From Pseudomonadota bacterium (GTDB lineage: Bacteria; Myxococcota_A; UBA9042): a stretch of DNA of 51,525 nucleotides. The stretch spans positions 1 to 51,525 of the forward strand of contig SXRM01000350.1 in the NCBI GenBank assembly GCA_005792545.1. The letters run 5' to 3'. The position numbers and the translations under genes were made by a program. Below, piece after piece: positions 25,001-37,000 of this stretch. How positions within the stretch are numbered: position 1 is the stretch's first letter; the number at the start of each line of letters is the position of its first letter. The notes beneath the pieces are model-generated. The model saw only the letters and a program-made list of their open reading frames with translations. It was not told the DNA's origin and searched no databases.

Positions 25001-28000
25001 CGGGCCCACCGGCAGCGGAACCAGCGCATAGAAGCTGCCATCGGCCGCCACCGGCACCTCTTGGGCACCGACGTGGACCTTGTTGCCGGGCCGGGTGCGG
25101 CCGCGCAGCGCCAGCTCGGGCGCGGAGAATTCCTTGCCGGCGGGCGGCAGCCACACCTGGAAGTCGGCTGCGGCGGGCAGCGTGGTCTCCGTTGTGCCTT
25201 CACCGAGCTTGATGGCAGTCTCGCCGCCAGCGACGGGTGTGCGCTTCTTGCCGGCCTCCGCGGCGCGGCTGTCGGCGGCGAGGCCGTCTAGCAATTCCGC
25301 ACCAAACTCGGAGACGTCGCGGCCTGCGCCCTGGGGCACAGTGGGCGTCGCGGCGGCGCCGGGGCGCGCAGGCGTCGGACTGCGCATCCAGATTGCGGCC
25401 GCGCCGTCGCCTTTCTGCCACAGGATGCGCGTGGGCTTGAGCGCGTTCAGGTTCAGCTCAGCCGGCAGGCCATCAGGTGCGCCGACCCGCCTGTCGTCGA
25501 CCCATAGCCCCGTCGGCAGTGCAAAGCGCTCGGTCGCCGGCTCGCTCGAAGCGGTGTTCAGCCCGCGCCAGCGCAATTCGATGCGGTGCGGACCGATGGC
25601 GGCGCGGCCGGGCTTGCTGTCGGGGACGCTGGCGCCGACGCCAAACACGATGAGCTTGTCGCGCGGCGCGCCCTCGTTACCCAGGATCTTGTCGACGGTG
25701 CGCGCAGCCTTTTCGCTGCGACCCAGGCCGTCGCCTGGCCCGTCGTCGTGGACGGTGACTACGGCGATGCGGTTGGCGTCGAGCTTGGTGTCGCCCTTGA
25801 TGGTCGCAGCGAGCTTGCCCAGCCACTCCATGGCGCTATCGGTCAGCAGGGACTTGTCGTCGTAGAGCGTCGCGCGCACGTTCTTGTCCGGCTCGCCGGT
25901 GGGCACTAGCCCAGTTCCGCTCGCAGCCAGCACCAGCGCGGTGGCCGGCGAGCGCCAGCCCGCGAGGCCTCCGGCGTCGTCCTGCAGCACTTCGATGGCA
26001 AGGCCGTACTTGCCGGCCGGCAAACCGACCGCAGAAGGCGCCCACAAGAAATTGGACGGCGCCGGCAGCGTCAGGTTCGAACGCGCCATCACGGTGCCGC
26101 GGGCGTCGAGCAGCACCAGTGCCGCTGAGCGCGCATCGGCGGGCACGCCCTGCACGGACAACATCAGCTGACCCAATACGCGGCCGCCGCCCAACGGCAC
26201 CGGCACGGCGGGTGCCCCCAACTGGACGTTGCCGACGCGGCCGACCAGTTCGGTGGTGCCGAGCTTTAGCCCGCGGGCCGTCGCCGCCAGTGCAGTGCCG
26301 GGCACGGCCGGAGCAGCGGGCGTGGGGGCGACGGCGGCTGGCTCGGGTCGGGCAACGGGCGCCGGCTCAGGTTTGGGCGCGGGCGCTTCGGGTCTGGGCG
26401 CGGGCGCGGGCAGCGCTACTGCCGGTGCAGGTGCAGGCGGCGGCGTTGCCGGCGCTGGTGCGGGCGCGGCAGCCACTGGTACTGGCTCTGCCGGGGCCGG
26501 GGCCGGCGCGGGCAGAGTTGCCTTGGGCACCGCCGGGGCAGGGGCAGGTGCAGGTGCTGGGGCAACCTGAGCCGGCGTCGCGGCTGGCGCTGCCGCTGCG
26601 GTGGCGGGCGCGGGCGGCGCAACGGCCGGAACGGGTGCTGGCTTGGGTGCGACTGGCGCAGGTTCGGGCGCGATCGAAACGGGCGCCGGCACGACTTTGG
26701 GAGCGGGCGCCGCGGGCGGTTCGGCTTTGGGCGCGAGTACCGCCGCGGGCAGTTTTGCGGCCGCCGCGGCCGGGTCGACCTTGGCCAGCACTGGCAGCGG
26801 TACGGCGTCTTTGGCTGCGGGCTTAGGCAGTGTCATAAACTCGTCGCGACCGCGGCCGTCGCTGGTGCGCAGTCCTACGAGCAACTTGCCGTCGTCGGGC
26901 CGTAGCACGCGGTGCACGGCGAGGTGCTCCTCGACCAGCATCCCGTGGCCGTTGACGCTGGCCCGCACCGGCACCGACGGAATCTGCCAATTGCCAAGCG
27001 CCGGAGCGCCACTGCCCTTGCGGACCTCAAACGGCAGCAGTGCCGACAGGGCGCGGCTGCCATGGGCCGTCTCGCCGCGCAGACGCAGCGCGTATTTCTG
27101 GCCCGGCTCCAGGCGCTTGAGGATATTGCCCTCGCCTGCCGGCAGCACGAAAGCAACCTTGCGCGGCACGTCGCCGGTCTGCAGCGACTCCCAAAGCAGG
27201 TCGCCCTTCTTGCGGGTGGCCGTGACGGCGCGAATTTCCAGCGCGTACTTGGCAAAGCTGCCCGTCGTTTCCGCCCACACCGCCAACTCGCCGTCCTGAC
27301 CCAGCACCACCGCCGTCGCGTCCCACGCCAGCTTGGCTGGCCGGTCGCCCGTCTGGGCGATGACGGCGTGCACCCAGCGCGGCGACAGCTTCTTGCCGTC
27401 GATGGCGATGTCGAGCGACCGCGTATCGCCCTCGACCAGCACCACGCCGGGTCCTTGCGCGACGGGTGACACGTCGTCGGGCGGCGCAAGCTGCACTTGC
27501 CCGGGACCGACCACTTCGAGCGCGCACTTGATGGGGAACTGCAGCGACAGCATCACGCCGCGCGTCAGGTACGCCACCTTCTTGCTATCGCCGATGGCCT
27601 CAGAGCCAGGCGGCAGCGTGTCGGCATCCAGCTTGAACAGGTGTGAGCCACCCGGCAGGTTGACAAAGTGCAGCCGGCCGTGAACGTCGCTGGCGGCGAA
27701 CTCTCCGGTGTCGCTGTGCAGGCGCACCCCAGGCAGGCCGTCTTCGCCCGCGTCCTGGTCACCGTTGCCGTTGCTGTCGCAGAACACCTTGGCCATCACC
27801 GCCGCGCGGTCAAAGATCGGGTCGGCGACCACCTGCACGCTGGCCGTTGCCCGGTCGCTCAAGGCTGCACCGCCGGTGTCGAACAACTGCACGACTGTGG
27901 TCTGCTCGGTGCCAATCGCGGCAGCTGTGCCGACCGCGGCCAGCAGCGTCAGCGTGATTTCGCCGCCAGCCGGCAAGTCCAGCCCCACGTCGCCGCCGGT

Positions 28001-31000
28001 CGCCTGGCCTTTCTTGCGCACGGTTAGCAACTGCCCGGACAACTCGCCCACAGGCACGTCAACCGCGGTGCCGGCCGCTTTCTTGCTGATGACGCGCGCG
28101 GTGCCGGGCACGTAGCGCAGACCCACGGGCAGCACCTGCCGCAACTCGACGCCGCCGTGGCCGGTCAGCGCATCGGCCACCAGCGCGGTGTTCGACGCGT
28201 TGACGACCTTGACCGTGACGCCCACCAACTCGCCGACCTGGGCCTGACCGCGAGTCAGCCGAACGGCGACGTGCAACTGCGCCGACAGCTTGTCGACCGG
28301 CAGGTGGTTGTGGCGCGGCGGCACCGGATCGGCCTTGCCTTGCAGGCTGAACCGCGTCAAGTACTTGGGCAGCGTCGCGCCGGCCTTGGGCAGCGCCTCC
28401 GCCACCACAAAACCGTCGCCGGCGAGTAGCGCCAAGACGCCTTCGGGCTGGCGCACCAGCGACGGGAAGGTGCGACCGGCGGCTGTCGCGGCGACGTCGA
28501 TGCGGTAGGCGCGGCCGGGCTTGGGCGAGAACAGATAGGCACCAGTGGCATCGGTCACCTGGCCCTGCTGGCCAGGCGGCAGCTCATCGGCCGGGACCGG
28601 CTGACCGGGTGCGACCGGATCCTGCGGATCGTAGCTCAGCAGCACGCGGACGTTACCGACCAGTTCCGCTGACTTGGCGTCATAGACGCGACCGGTCGGT
28701 TTGACGGCGATCGGCAGCTCGCCGCCGCCCGACCCTGGCGCGTCCCACTCGAATTCCCGGTACACCACGCCTTGGCCCGACAGTACGCGCACCGTGCGCT
28801 TGCCCTCGGGCACCTGCTGCAGCTGGAATTGCCCAGTCTTATCGGCGAGCGCTGCGATGACTGACCCTTCGCCGCCGAGCGGCAGCACCTGCACCTGGAA
28901 GCCGGGCATCGCCACATCGGCGCTGGCCTGGAACACGCCATCCTGGGCACCGACGTCTTCAAACACCGCGCCGCGCACCAGGCCCTGACCGACCACGGCG
29001 CCCACCGAAGCGCACGCGGGCTTGCTAACGAATTCCTTGCCCGCCGCATCGCCACCGCCAGCCAGCGTGGCTTTGGCGACGTTGCACATGGTCAAACCGG
29101 CCTGCGCCTTGGCGTCGACCACGACCCGCATTGCGATGGTGGCCGACTCGCCCGGCTGGACCTGCAGCCCGACGACGCGCAGCTGCGGCGGCTTGGCAGC
29201 GACCGTGCCTTCCCAGGCGGCCTGGACGCCCGGCGGCAGCAGCAGGTCGCCAGCGCCCTGGCCCTTGTCCGCAATGGGCTGCAAACCAACTGGCAGGGGA
29301 TCGAGAAGCGTAGCGCCCGCGACCGGCACCAAGCCAGGGTTGCTGACCACGATCGTGTAGCGCAGCGTGTCGCCGGGCAACACCTGGCCACCGTTGTCGT
29401 CTTGCACCGACTTGACGACTTGCAGCACCGAGCCAGCGCCAGCAATGACCACGATGGTCGGCTGGTCGCCGTTGCTGTCGTCGCCGTCGGCGTCGGTGTG
29501 CTCCGGCGATAGCCCCTTGGCGCTGACCGTACCCTGGTTGAGCACCTGCGGCCCGAGCAACACGCGGATCCGGAACGCGACGTCCTTGGACTGGCCGATC
29601 CCCAGATCGCCCAGCTTGCAGGTGATCTTGCGCGCAGTCGCGTCGTATTGGCCGGGGTCGAGGTCTGCCGCGTCGGTCACGCCAGCGCCGCCCACTTGCA
29701 GGCTGCCGCCCACGTACTGCGCGTTGGGCGCAAGCGGATCCTCGAGCAGCACGGCCTGCGCCACGGCACCGCCGGCATTGGCGACCCGCACAACAAAGCG
29801 CACTTCTTCGCCGACGTCGGCCACGCCATTGCCGTTGGTGTCTTGTACTTCAGCGAACTTGAGCGTGGTCTTCAAGCTCGGCGCCTTACCGACGACCAAC
29901 GACGCCGGACCCAGGGCGACCGGCGGCTGGCCTTTGCTGATGACCGTCGCGGTGTTGCTGACCACGGTGCCGTCGGGCGTATCGGCGCGCACGCGAGTCT
30001 GGAAGGTCACCGCGACAGCCTGCGTCGGTCCGGGATTGACGACGCCGACAGCCGCGCCGGCGCTCTGCACCACCAGACCTTGCGCAAGCGGCAGCGAATT
30101 GCCGGCCGCGTCCGGGACAGTCTGGCCGGCCACTTTGGTCGAACCGGCAACGTAGTCGGTGCCGGGCGGCACAGCGTCGTAGACCTTGGTTTCTTCCAGC
30201 GACTTGTCGCCGGTCGCCGACACCAGCACCCGCCAGGTGATGGTCTGACCGGTCAGGAGCGGCGCGCCATCGTCGTCCTTGCCTGTCTTCTCGCTCGACT
30301 CCAGCGAACTCGTCACGCGCACGGTCGCCAGCGTCGGATCGGCGTCGCCCGGCAAGCTGGGATCGTCCGATGGCAGCGCGGCAGCAAGCCCCTGGGCGGC
30401 GGTTTGGGCCACGTTGGCAATCACCTGGCCGTCGTTGGCGGTCGCCTTGACCCGCGCGTCAAAGGTCAGTGTGACCTTATTGCCCGGCAGCACCACGCCA
30501 AGCGCGGAAGTCGTCGCGCTGTCCCAACTGATGAGCGCCGCACCGCTGGGGTCGAGCGTGGTCTTGCCGCCCTGGCCGACTGCGATGATTTCGAGCAGGC
30601 CGTCGATGAGGTCGCCAACGGTGACGGCTTGTGCCGCGGCCTTGCCGACGACCTGAACCGTGATGTCATAGCGCAAGACGTCGAGCGGATGGACCTTGCC
30701 GCCGTTGAGATCGGTCACTGTCTTGGTGACCGCGAGCTTGGGCTGCGCCGAGATCGGCACGGTCTGCTGCGGGGCACTGTACGAAAGGCCGGTCTCGCCC
30801 TCCGTCGCGGTCGCGGTAAACACGGGCTTACTGCCATCGGCCGCCGTCGCCTTGACCTTGAGCGCAGCCAGCACCAACACAGGCTTGCCCAGCTCCAGCG
30901 CGGCCAGAACCGCGGCGTCTTTGTGGACCCAGGTCAGCGTCTTGGCCTTGTCGTCGAAGGCAGCGCCCTGCAGCCCCACCACGTCAAAGACGCTGGTGTC

Positions 31001-34000
31001 GACGCTGGCGACGACCTTGACCTCGCTCGCTCCGGCTTTGACCGCGGTCACCTGCACTTGCAGCGTGACGGTGTCGCCGGGTTGCAGCGGCAGCTTGGCG
31101 GGCGCCTCGGGCACCAGGCCAAGCTGGACGTCGAGCGTCGGGTAGAGCACTGGCACCGACAGCGCGTTCGAAGTCGCCGGGTCGCCGAGATCGGCCTTGC
31201 ACGACGCCGTGTTGACGATCGTGGACCCGCTCGGCACGCCGGCCGCGATCTTGCCACGGACCGCCACCGTCACCTGCTGGCCCGCAGGCAACGACGGAAT
31301 CGTCCAGGTCACGGTCTGGCCGTTGGCGACGCCGCCGCTCTCCGGCTCCAGGCCGACGATGGCCACCGGCACCGCATCGGTGATGACCAGGTTCGGCGCG
31401 GCAGCGTTGCCGACGTTGGCCGCGACGATGTTGAAGCGCACCGTGTCGCCCGGGAACACGTGCTTGCCGGTCAGGTCCTCGTAGGTCTTGGTGAGCTTCA
31501 AGATCGGCCGCACCACCACGGTCGACGGTGGGCCCAGCACGATCTTGGGCTCCGGCAGGCCTGTCGCGTTGATGGAAGCCGAAAACGGCAGCACGTCGCC
31601 GTCTTTGGCCGTCGCGGCGACCGCGATCTTGGCCACGAACTTGGCCGAGCCGCCCGCGGGCAGGGCTGGCAGCGCCCAGGCCACGCTATTGCCTTGCTGC
31701 ACGCCGCCGGCAGTCACGATTTGCAGTTGGCCGACGGCCGCGGGCAGCGGCAGCGTCACGACCAGGTTGTCCGCAGAGCCCTTGCCGCTGTTCACGACCA
31801 GGGCTTCAATGCGCAGCACATGACCAGGAGCGACAAGGCCAATCTTGCCGACCCAACCGCTCTCGTCGTCGACCGTCACCGCGCTGTTGTCAAAACGCGC
31901 AATCGCCGACACCGTCAAGTTGGCGGTCGGGTTCTGGGCCAGCCCTGGAATCTGCGCGACGACGGCGATCTGGGTGCCGTTGGGCAGCGGCGCGATGGTG
32001 CCCTGGAACACCAGCTTGACGTCGCCCTGCGGCGACAGCCCAACGACGGGCACGGTCCACTGGATCTGGCCACCGCCGATCTTGCCGCCGTCAAACGCGC
32101 TCAAATTGTTCAGCGTGTTCGGCTGCAACACCGCGGCGACCTGCAGTAGCTGCGCCAGCGCATCGCCGGTATTGCGCAGCGTCAACTCCAGTTGCACCAC
32201 GTCGCCCGGCTCGTAGGGTCCGCCGTTGAGATCCTTGACTTGCCATGCGCTGGTCGAAAAATCGGTCTTGGCCACGACCTTGAGCGTGGTCGGCTCGCGC
32301 ACCGGCGTCGCCAGATCCGCGTCCGACAGGATCGGCGCGCCAAAGCCGGACGCCAGAATCTGCGCCTGCTCGCTGACCACGGCGCCGTCGACGAGCGGCT
32401 TCTTGAGCTTGGCCGTGACCTTGAGCGTGGCGCCGCCGCCGGGCACCATGGTGCCGAGCTTCCAAGTGATGACGCCGGACGCCACCACACCGCTGTTGTC
32501 GGCTGTGACCCCCTCGAGCTTACTGTCCAGCGGCAGGATGACCGTCACGTCCTTGCCGGTGCCGTCGCCGTCGTTGGCGACCGTGAGCGTGTAGGTCAGC
32601 GCATCGCCCGGCCGGGCGTCGCCGCCGTTGTCGTCGACCACCACCAACTTGGCCTTGGAGAAGTCGACGTTGCTCTGCACCACGACTTGCGTCGGGTCGT
32701 CTTTGGCGGCGGTGGTCGGGTCGTCTGAACTGACCGGGCCTGCGCCGCCGGTCAACGTCGCCTGCGCCTGATTGGCAATCGGTGTACCGTTGTCGGCGCC
32801 CGCTGACACGGTCCCTTCGAAACGGAACACCAGCACGTCGGCGGCCCCGGTGCCGAGCGTCGGCGCGACCGGCCACGACAGCACCTTGCCGCCGGCGTCG
32901 AGCTTGCCGCCGTCGAGCGGGACCAGATCGGTCAGCCCTGTCGGCGCGACATCGGTGACGGCCACGTCTTTGGCCAGCGCGTTGCCGGTGTTGGCAACCT
33001 TGATTTGCCAGCGCAGCACCTGCTTGGGCTTGGCCACGCCACCGTTCAGCTGGGCGCCCGACTTCGCGTCGAACACGTCCTTGGTCACGGTGAGCTTGGG
33101 CGCGGCATCGACCGAAAAGCAGGTCGGCTCGCCCGCCGGCTTGGGCACTACGCCAGGCGGGCTGGTCCCGGACGGCGTCGTCGCCTCGGTGGCTGAGATC
33201 GCGGCCTGGTTGCAGACCTGGATGCCCTTGTCGAGCGGCTTTTTCAACTTGGCCGAGATCGTCAGCGTCTTGGTGGCGCCTGCGGCGAGCGTGCCCAGGT
33301 TCCAGGTCGCCTTGCCGGTGCCATCGAGCGTGCCGCCGTCGGACAAGACGTAGCCTTCGGCCTGAGTGGGCAGCGCGTCGGTCACCACGACGTTACTGCC
33401 CGACTGGTTGCCCGAGTTGACGATCTGCAGGGTCCAGGTGAAGGACTCGCCGGCGCCGACGACCTGCGCGCTCACCGCCTTGGTCGAAGCGCCAAAGTCG
33501 GGCAGGTTGACCACGCTAAAGCTGACCGTGTTGGTCTTGGCGGCCTTGGGTGTCTCGTTGAAGGCAATATCGGCAAAGTTGTTGACGACGGTTGCGGACG
33601 GCGTGGCCTTGTCGACCACGGCGACCACGGTCAGCTCGATCGGCTTGTCGCCAGGGTTGACCGCCGCAATTGCGTTCCACGTTACCTTGCGCGACGCGGC
33701 GTCAAAAGTGCCGCCCTGGACCACCACCTGCACCAGCTGCGGCGCCAGCGTGTCGGTAACGACTACGTTGGTGGCCGGCGCGTTGCCCGTATTGGCGATG
33801 GCAATCTTGAAGGTGACCTGGTCGCCACCCTGCACCTGCCCGCCGTTGGCATCGCTGAACGACTTTTGCGACGACACCAGCGCCGGAGCCGACGTCACCT
33901 GGAACACCGTTGGGTCAGCCGCACCGGGCAGCTTGGGATCGTCAGACAACGCCGGAGCGCCCAGGCCCTCGCCGGTCAGCTGTGCCTGATTGGTAAAGGC

Positions 34001-37000
34001 CTTGCTCTGGGCGACCACCGCCGGCAGCTTGGCCGTGACTGTCACCGTCACGGGCTGCTGGCCTTTCTGGAGCGTCGCTAGGTCCCAGGTAATGGTCTGG
34101 CCGGAAACCTTGCCGCCGGCCGAAGCCGACACGATCTGTAGCGCCGGGTCGAAGCTCGACGCCAGCACGGCCTTGGTCACCGCGCCGCTGCCGCTGTTCT
34201 GAACGTTGTAGGTGTAGGTGACGGTGTCGCCCGGGTTGAAGGCGCCGCCGGACGACGACACCACCGTGTTCGAGAACAGGCTGATGTTGGGCTGCGCCTG
34301 AACCTTGATCGAGGTTGAAACCGCAACCGGCGCGCTGAGTTCGCCGCCGCTGGCCGTTGCTTTGTTGGCGATGGTCGTACCGGTGGGCACCAGCGTCCCG
34401 ACCTTGGCCGAGAACGTCAGCACGGCCTGGCCGCCTGGCGCGATGGGCGGCACCGTCCAGGTGATTTGCTTGGCGCCCGCGTCGAAAGCGCCGCCCGCTG
34501 AAATCTTGGTGATGTCGGTCAGGTTGGCGTCGATTGGGTCGACGACCTGGAAGGTGCCAGTATCGGTTTTGCCCTGGTTCTTAAAGGTCAGCGCAAAATT
34601 CAGGGTGTCGCCCGGTTCGAGGTCGCCGCCATTTTCGTCCACCACGGCCTTGGTCGAGGTCGCCAGATCCGGGCCGCCTTGCACCGTCTGTTGGGCTGTC
34701 TGGATGACCACCGGGGCAGCGCCGTCAGTCGGGCTGACGGTGGCGACATTGGCGAACGTGGTGCCAGGTGGCGTCGCGGGCTTGATCTTGGCGGTGAACA
34801 CCAGCGTCTTGGTCGCTCCGGCGGCCACCACAACATTGCTGGCCTGGATGGTGCTGCCATTGACGACTAGTTCTGGACTGGCGGACGACACGAACGTCAG
34901 CGCAGACGGCAGTGGATCGGTCAAGTTGACGGTACCGGCGACCTGCCCCGAGTTGACGAGCGTCATTGTGAACTGCACGTCGTCGCCCGGCAGCAGCGGC
35001 GTGCCGGGACTCAGGTCCGCGACTGACTTGGACGACGACACAAAGCTCGACTGTGCGCTCAGCAGCAGTTTGGTCTGGTCGCTGGGGCCCGCCTGCTGTG
35101 GGTCGTCGGTCAGCACGCTCTTGCCATCGACCGCTACCGCGACCTGGGTCAGCACCGCGTGGCCGTTGATCGGCGAGATGCCTTTGGTGGTCAGCTCTGC
35201 GGCTGACAGCACGGTCGCCGTCCAGGTGCAGGTGCCGGTCTTGCCTGCAGCGAGCACCAGCCCAGTCGCAGTGGTCAGCCCCGATCCATTGGCGCCGCCC
35301 GTCGTGTCCACCGTAATCTTGCTGGTAGCGCCCAGCGTGTCGGCCGAGCAGGTCACGGCCGGGCCCAGCTTGAGCTCCTTGGGCGCCGTCCAATCGAACG
35401 CCATCTGCACCTGGGTAGTGCCGACGTTGTTGAAGCCCAAGGTGTACTGCACCGATGCGCCGGGTTGCGCAGTCGTCGGATTGACCGACAACGTGGGCGT
35501 AGCGAGCTTGGGCGCCACGACTTTGACAACCGCGGTAGGGCCGATGTACTCGCCGTCGTAGACGACAGTCGACCCAGCGCTGCCCTTGTACTTGTAGGTC
35601 AGCACTGGGAACGAGTTGATTTCGTTGACACCCGGGGGCGACAGCACCTTGAACTTGAGCGTGACCTTGCGCAGCGAGTTGCCGCCGGCCTGGTTGGTGA
35701 TGTTGCCCAGGCTCAAACCGGCAGAAACGGCGGAAGTCCCGCCGACATCCGCAACCGCTTTGCCGTCCACTGTGGTCGAACCGGCGACGTACTGCAGGCC
35801 AGGTGGTGGAAACGAGCCCAGTTTGAGCGTGCTCGTTTCGGCGTCGAGTTGACCGTTGTTGAGCAGGTCGATGGTGAACGTCAGCTCTTCGCCGCCGGAG
35901 ACCTCGCTGGCGTTGACGACGAAGCCGCTGACGATGTTCTTGAAGTTCGGAGCCTTGCGGTTGATCTGCAGCAGCGTATAGGCGTACAGGAACATTTCGC
36001 CGGCGCCGGCAGCGATGACCGGGTTGGTGTTATCGGCCAGCGAGCCATTGCCGGACGACACCAGAAACGTCGCGGAGGTGTCGCCGGTCTTGACCAGGGA
36101 TGAAATGTCAAAGTTGTCCAAATCCACGCCCGCTTCCGGCGTCGAATTCATGATGTTGTTTGCGTCGTTGTTGCCGGCGCCGCCTGTCAGTTTGGTACCG
36201 TTGAACTGCACGAAATCAAAGCAGGTCGCGCACGGCGGACTATCGGCGGTGCCCGGCGGATCCTGCGCCGGGTTGCCGAGTTGCTTGTCGCCCTCCATCG
36301 CGTAATACGACAGCTGCGCGTCGGGCGGGTCGCCAACCAGAAACTGGTTGATGGAGAAAAAGACCTGACCAGTCGAGCTTGCGTTCTCGTCGAGCAACAC
36401 GAAGCCGTCGTACAGGAAGATGTCGCGCTCGGTGGCCTCGCTGAACTTGGTGTCGTACAGCAGGACCAGCGACCACGACGCGTGGCGCGCCTGGCAGAAA
36501 GCGTCGGAACCCTGGCAACACACGTCCTCAGGGCTGCCGTTGCTTTTGGGCAAGCAAGGGTCGCCGGGTGAACTGAGCTTGATGGCCGCCACTTTGGCGC
36601 TGACGTCGCCGAGCTTGTAGGTGCCGTTCCAGTTGTCGACGCCGGGATGCGCGGCCACCAATGCCGTGACATCTTTGCGGCACAAAAAGTGCTGTCCGCT
36701 GCCAGCGGTGTCAGTTCGCGAGTCGCAACTGTCGGCGGTTACCTGCGAAGCAAAGCCGTCGGCAGCCGTAAACGACGCCACGTCATCGATACCCGTGTTT
36801 GCCGCAGATCCTCCCCAAAACAAGAATGCGCCGACGATGACGGCATCTTGCGGCAGCTTCTGCGCGGTCTTGATAGTGTCGGCGGATTCGGGCTTGAGCT
36901 TGTCGTTGAAGCGATAGTCGGTGAAGTTGGTCACCAGCGAGGCGCCCAACTGCACCGCCTTGCCATGGACCTTGAAGGCCTTGGGCGTGCTCGGATAGGT

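Noticed and set aside
22646-25291. A plus-strand frame of about 880 codons inside the giant gene
   Set aside because: It lies entirely opposite the beta-barrel and OmpA-like coding region, without start signals or recognisable protein features.
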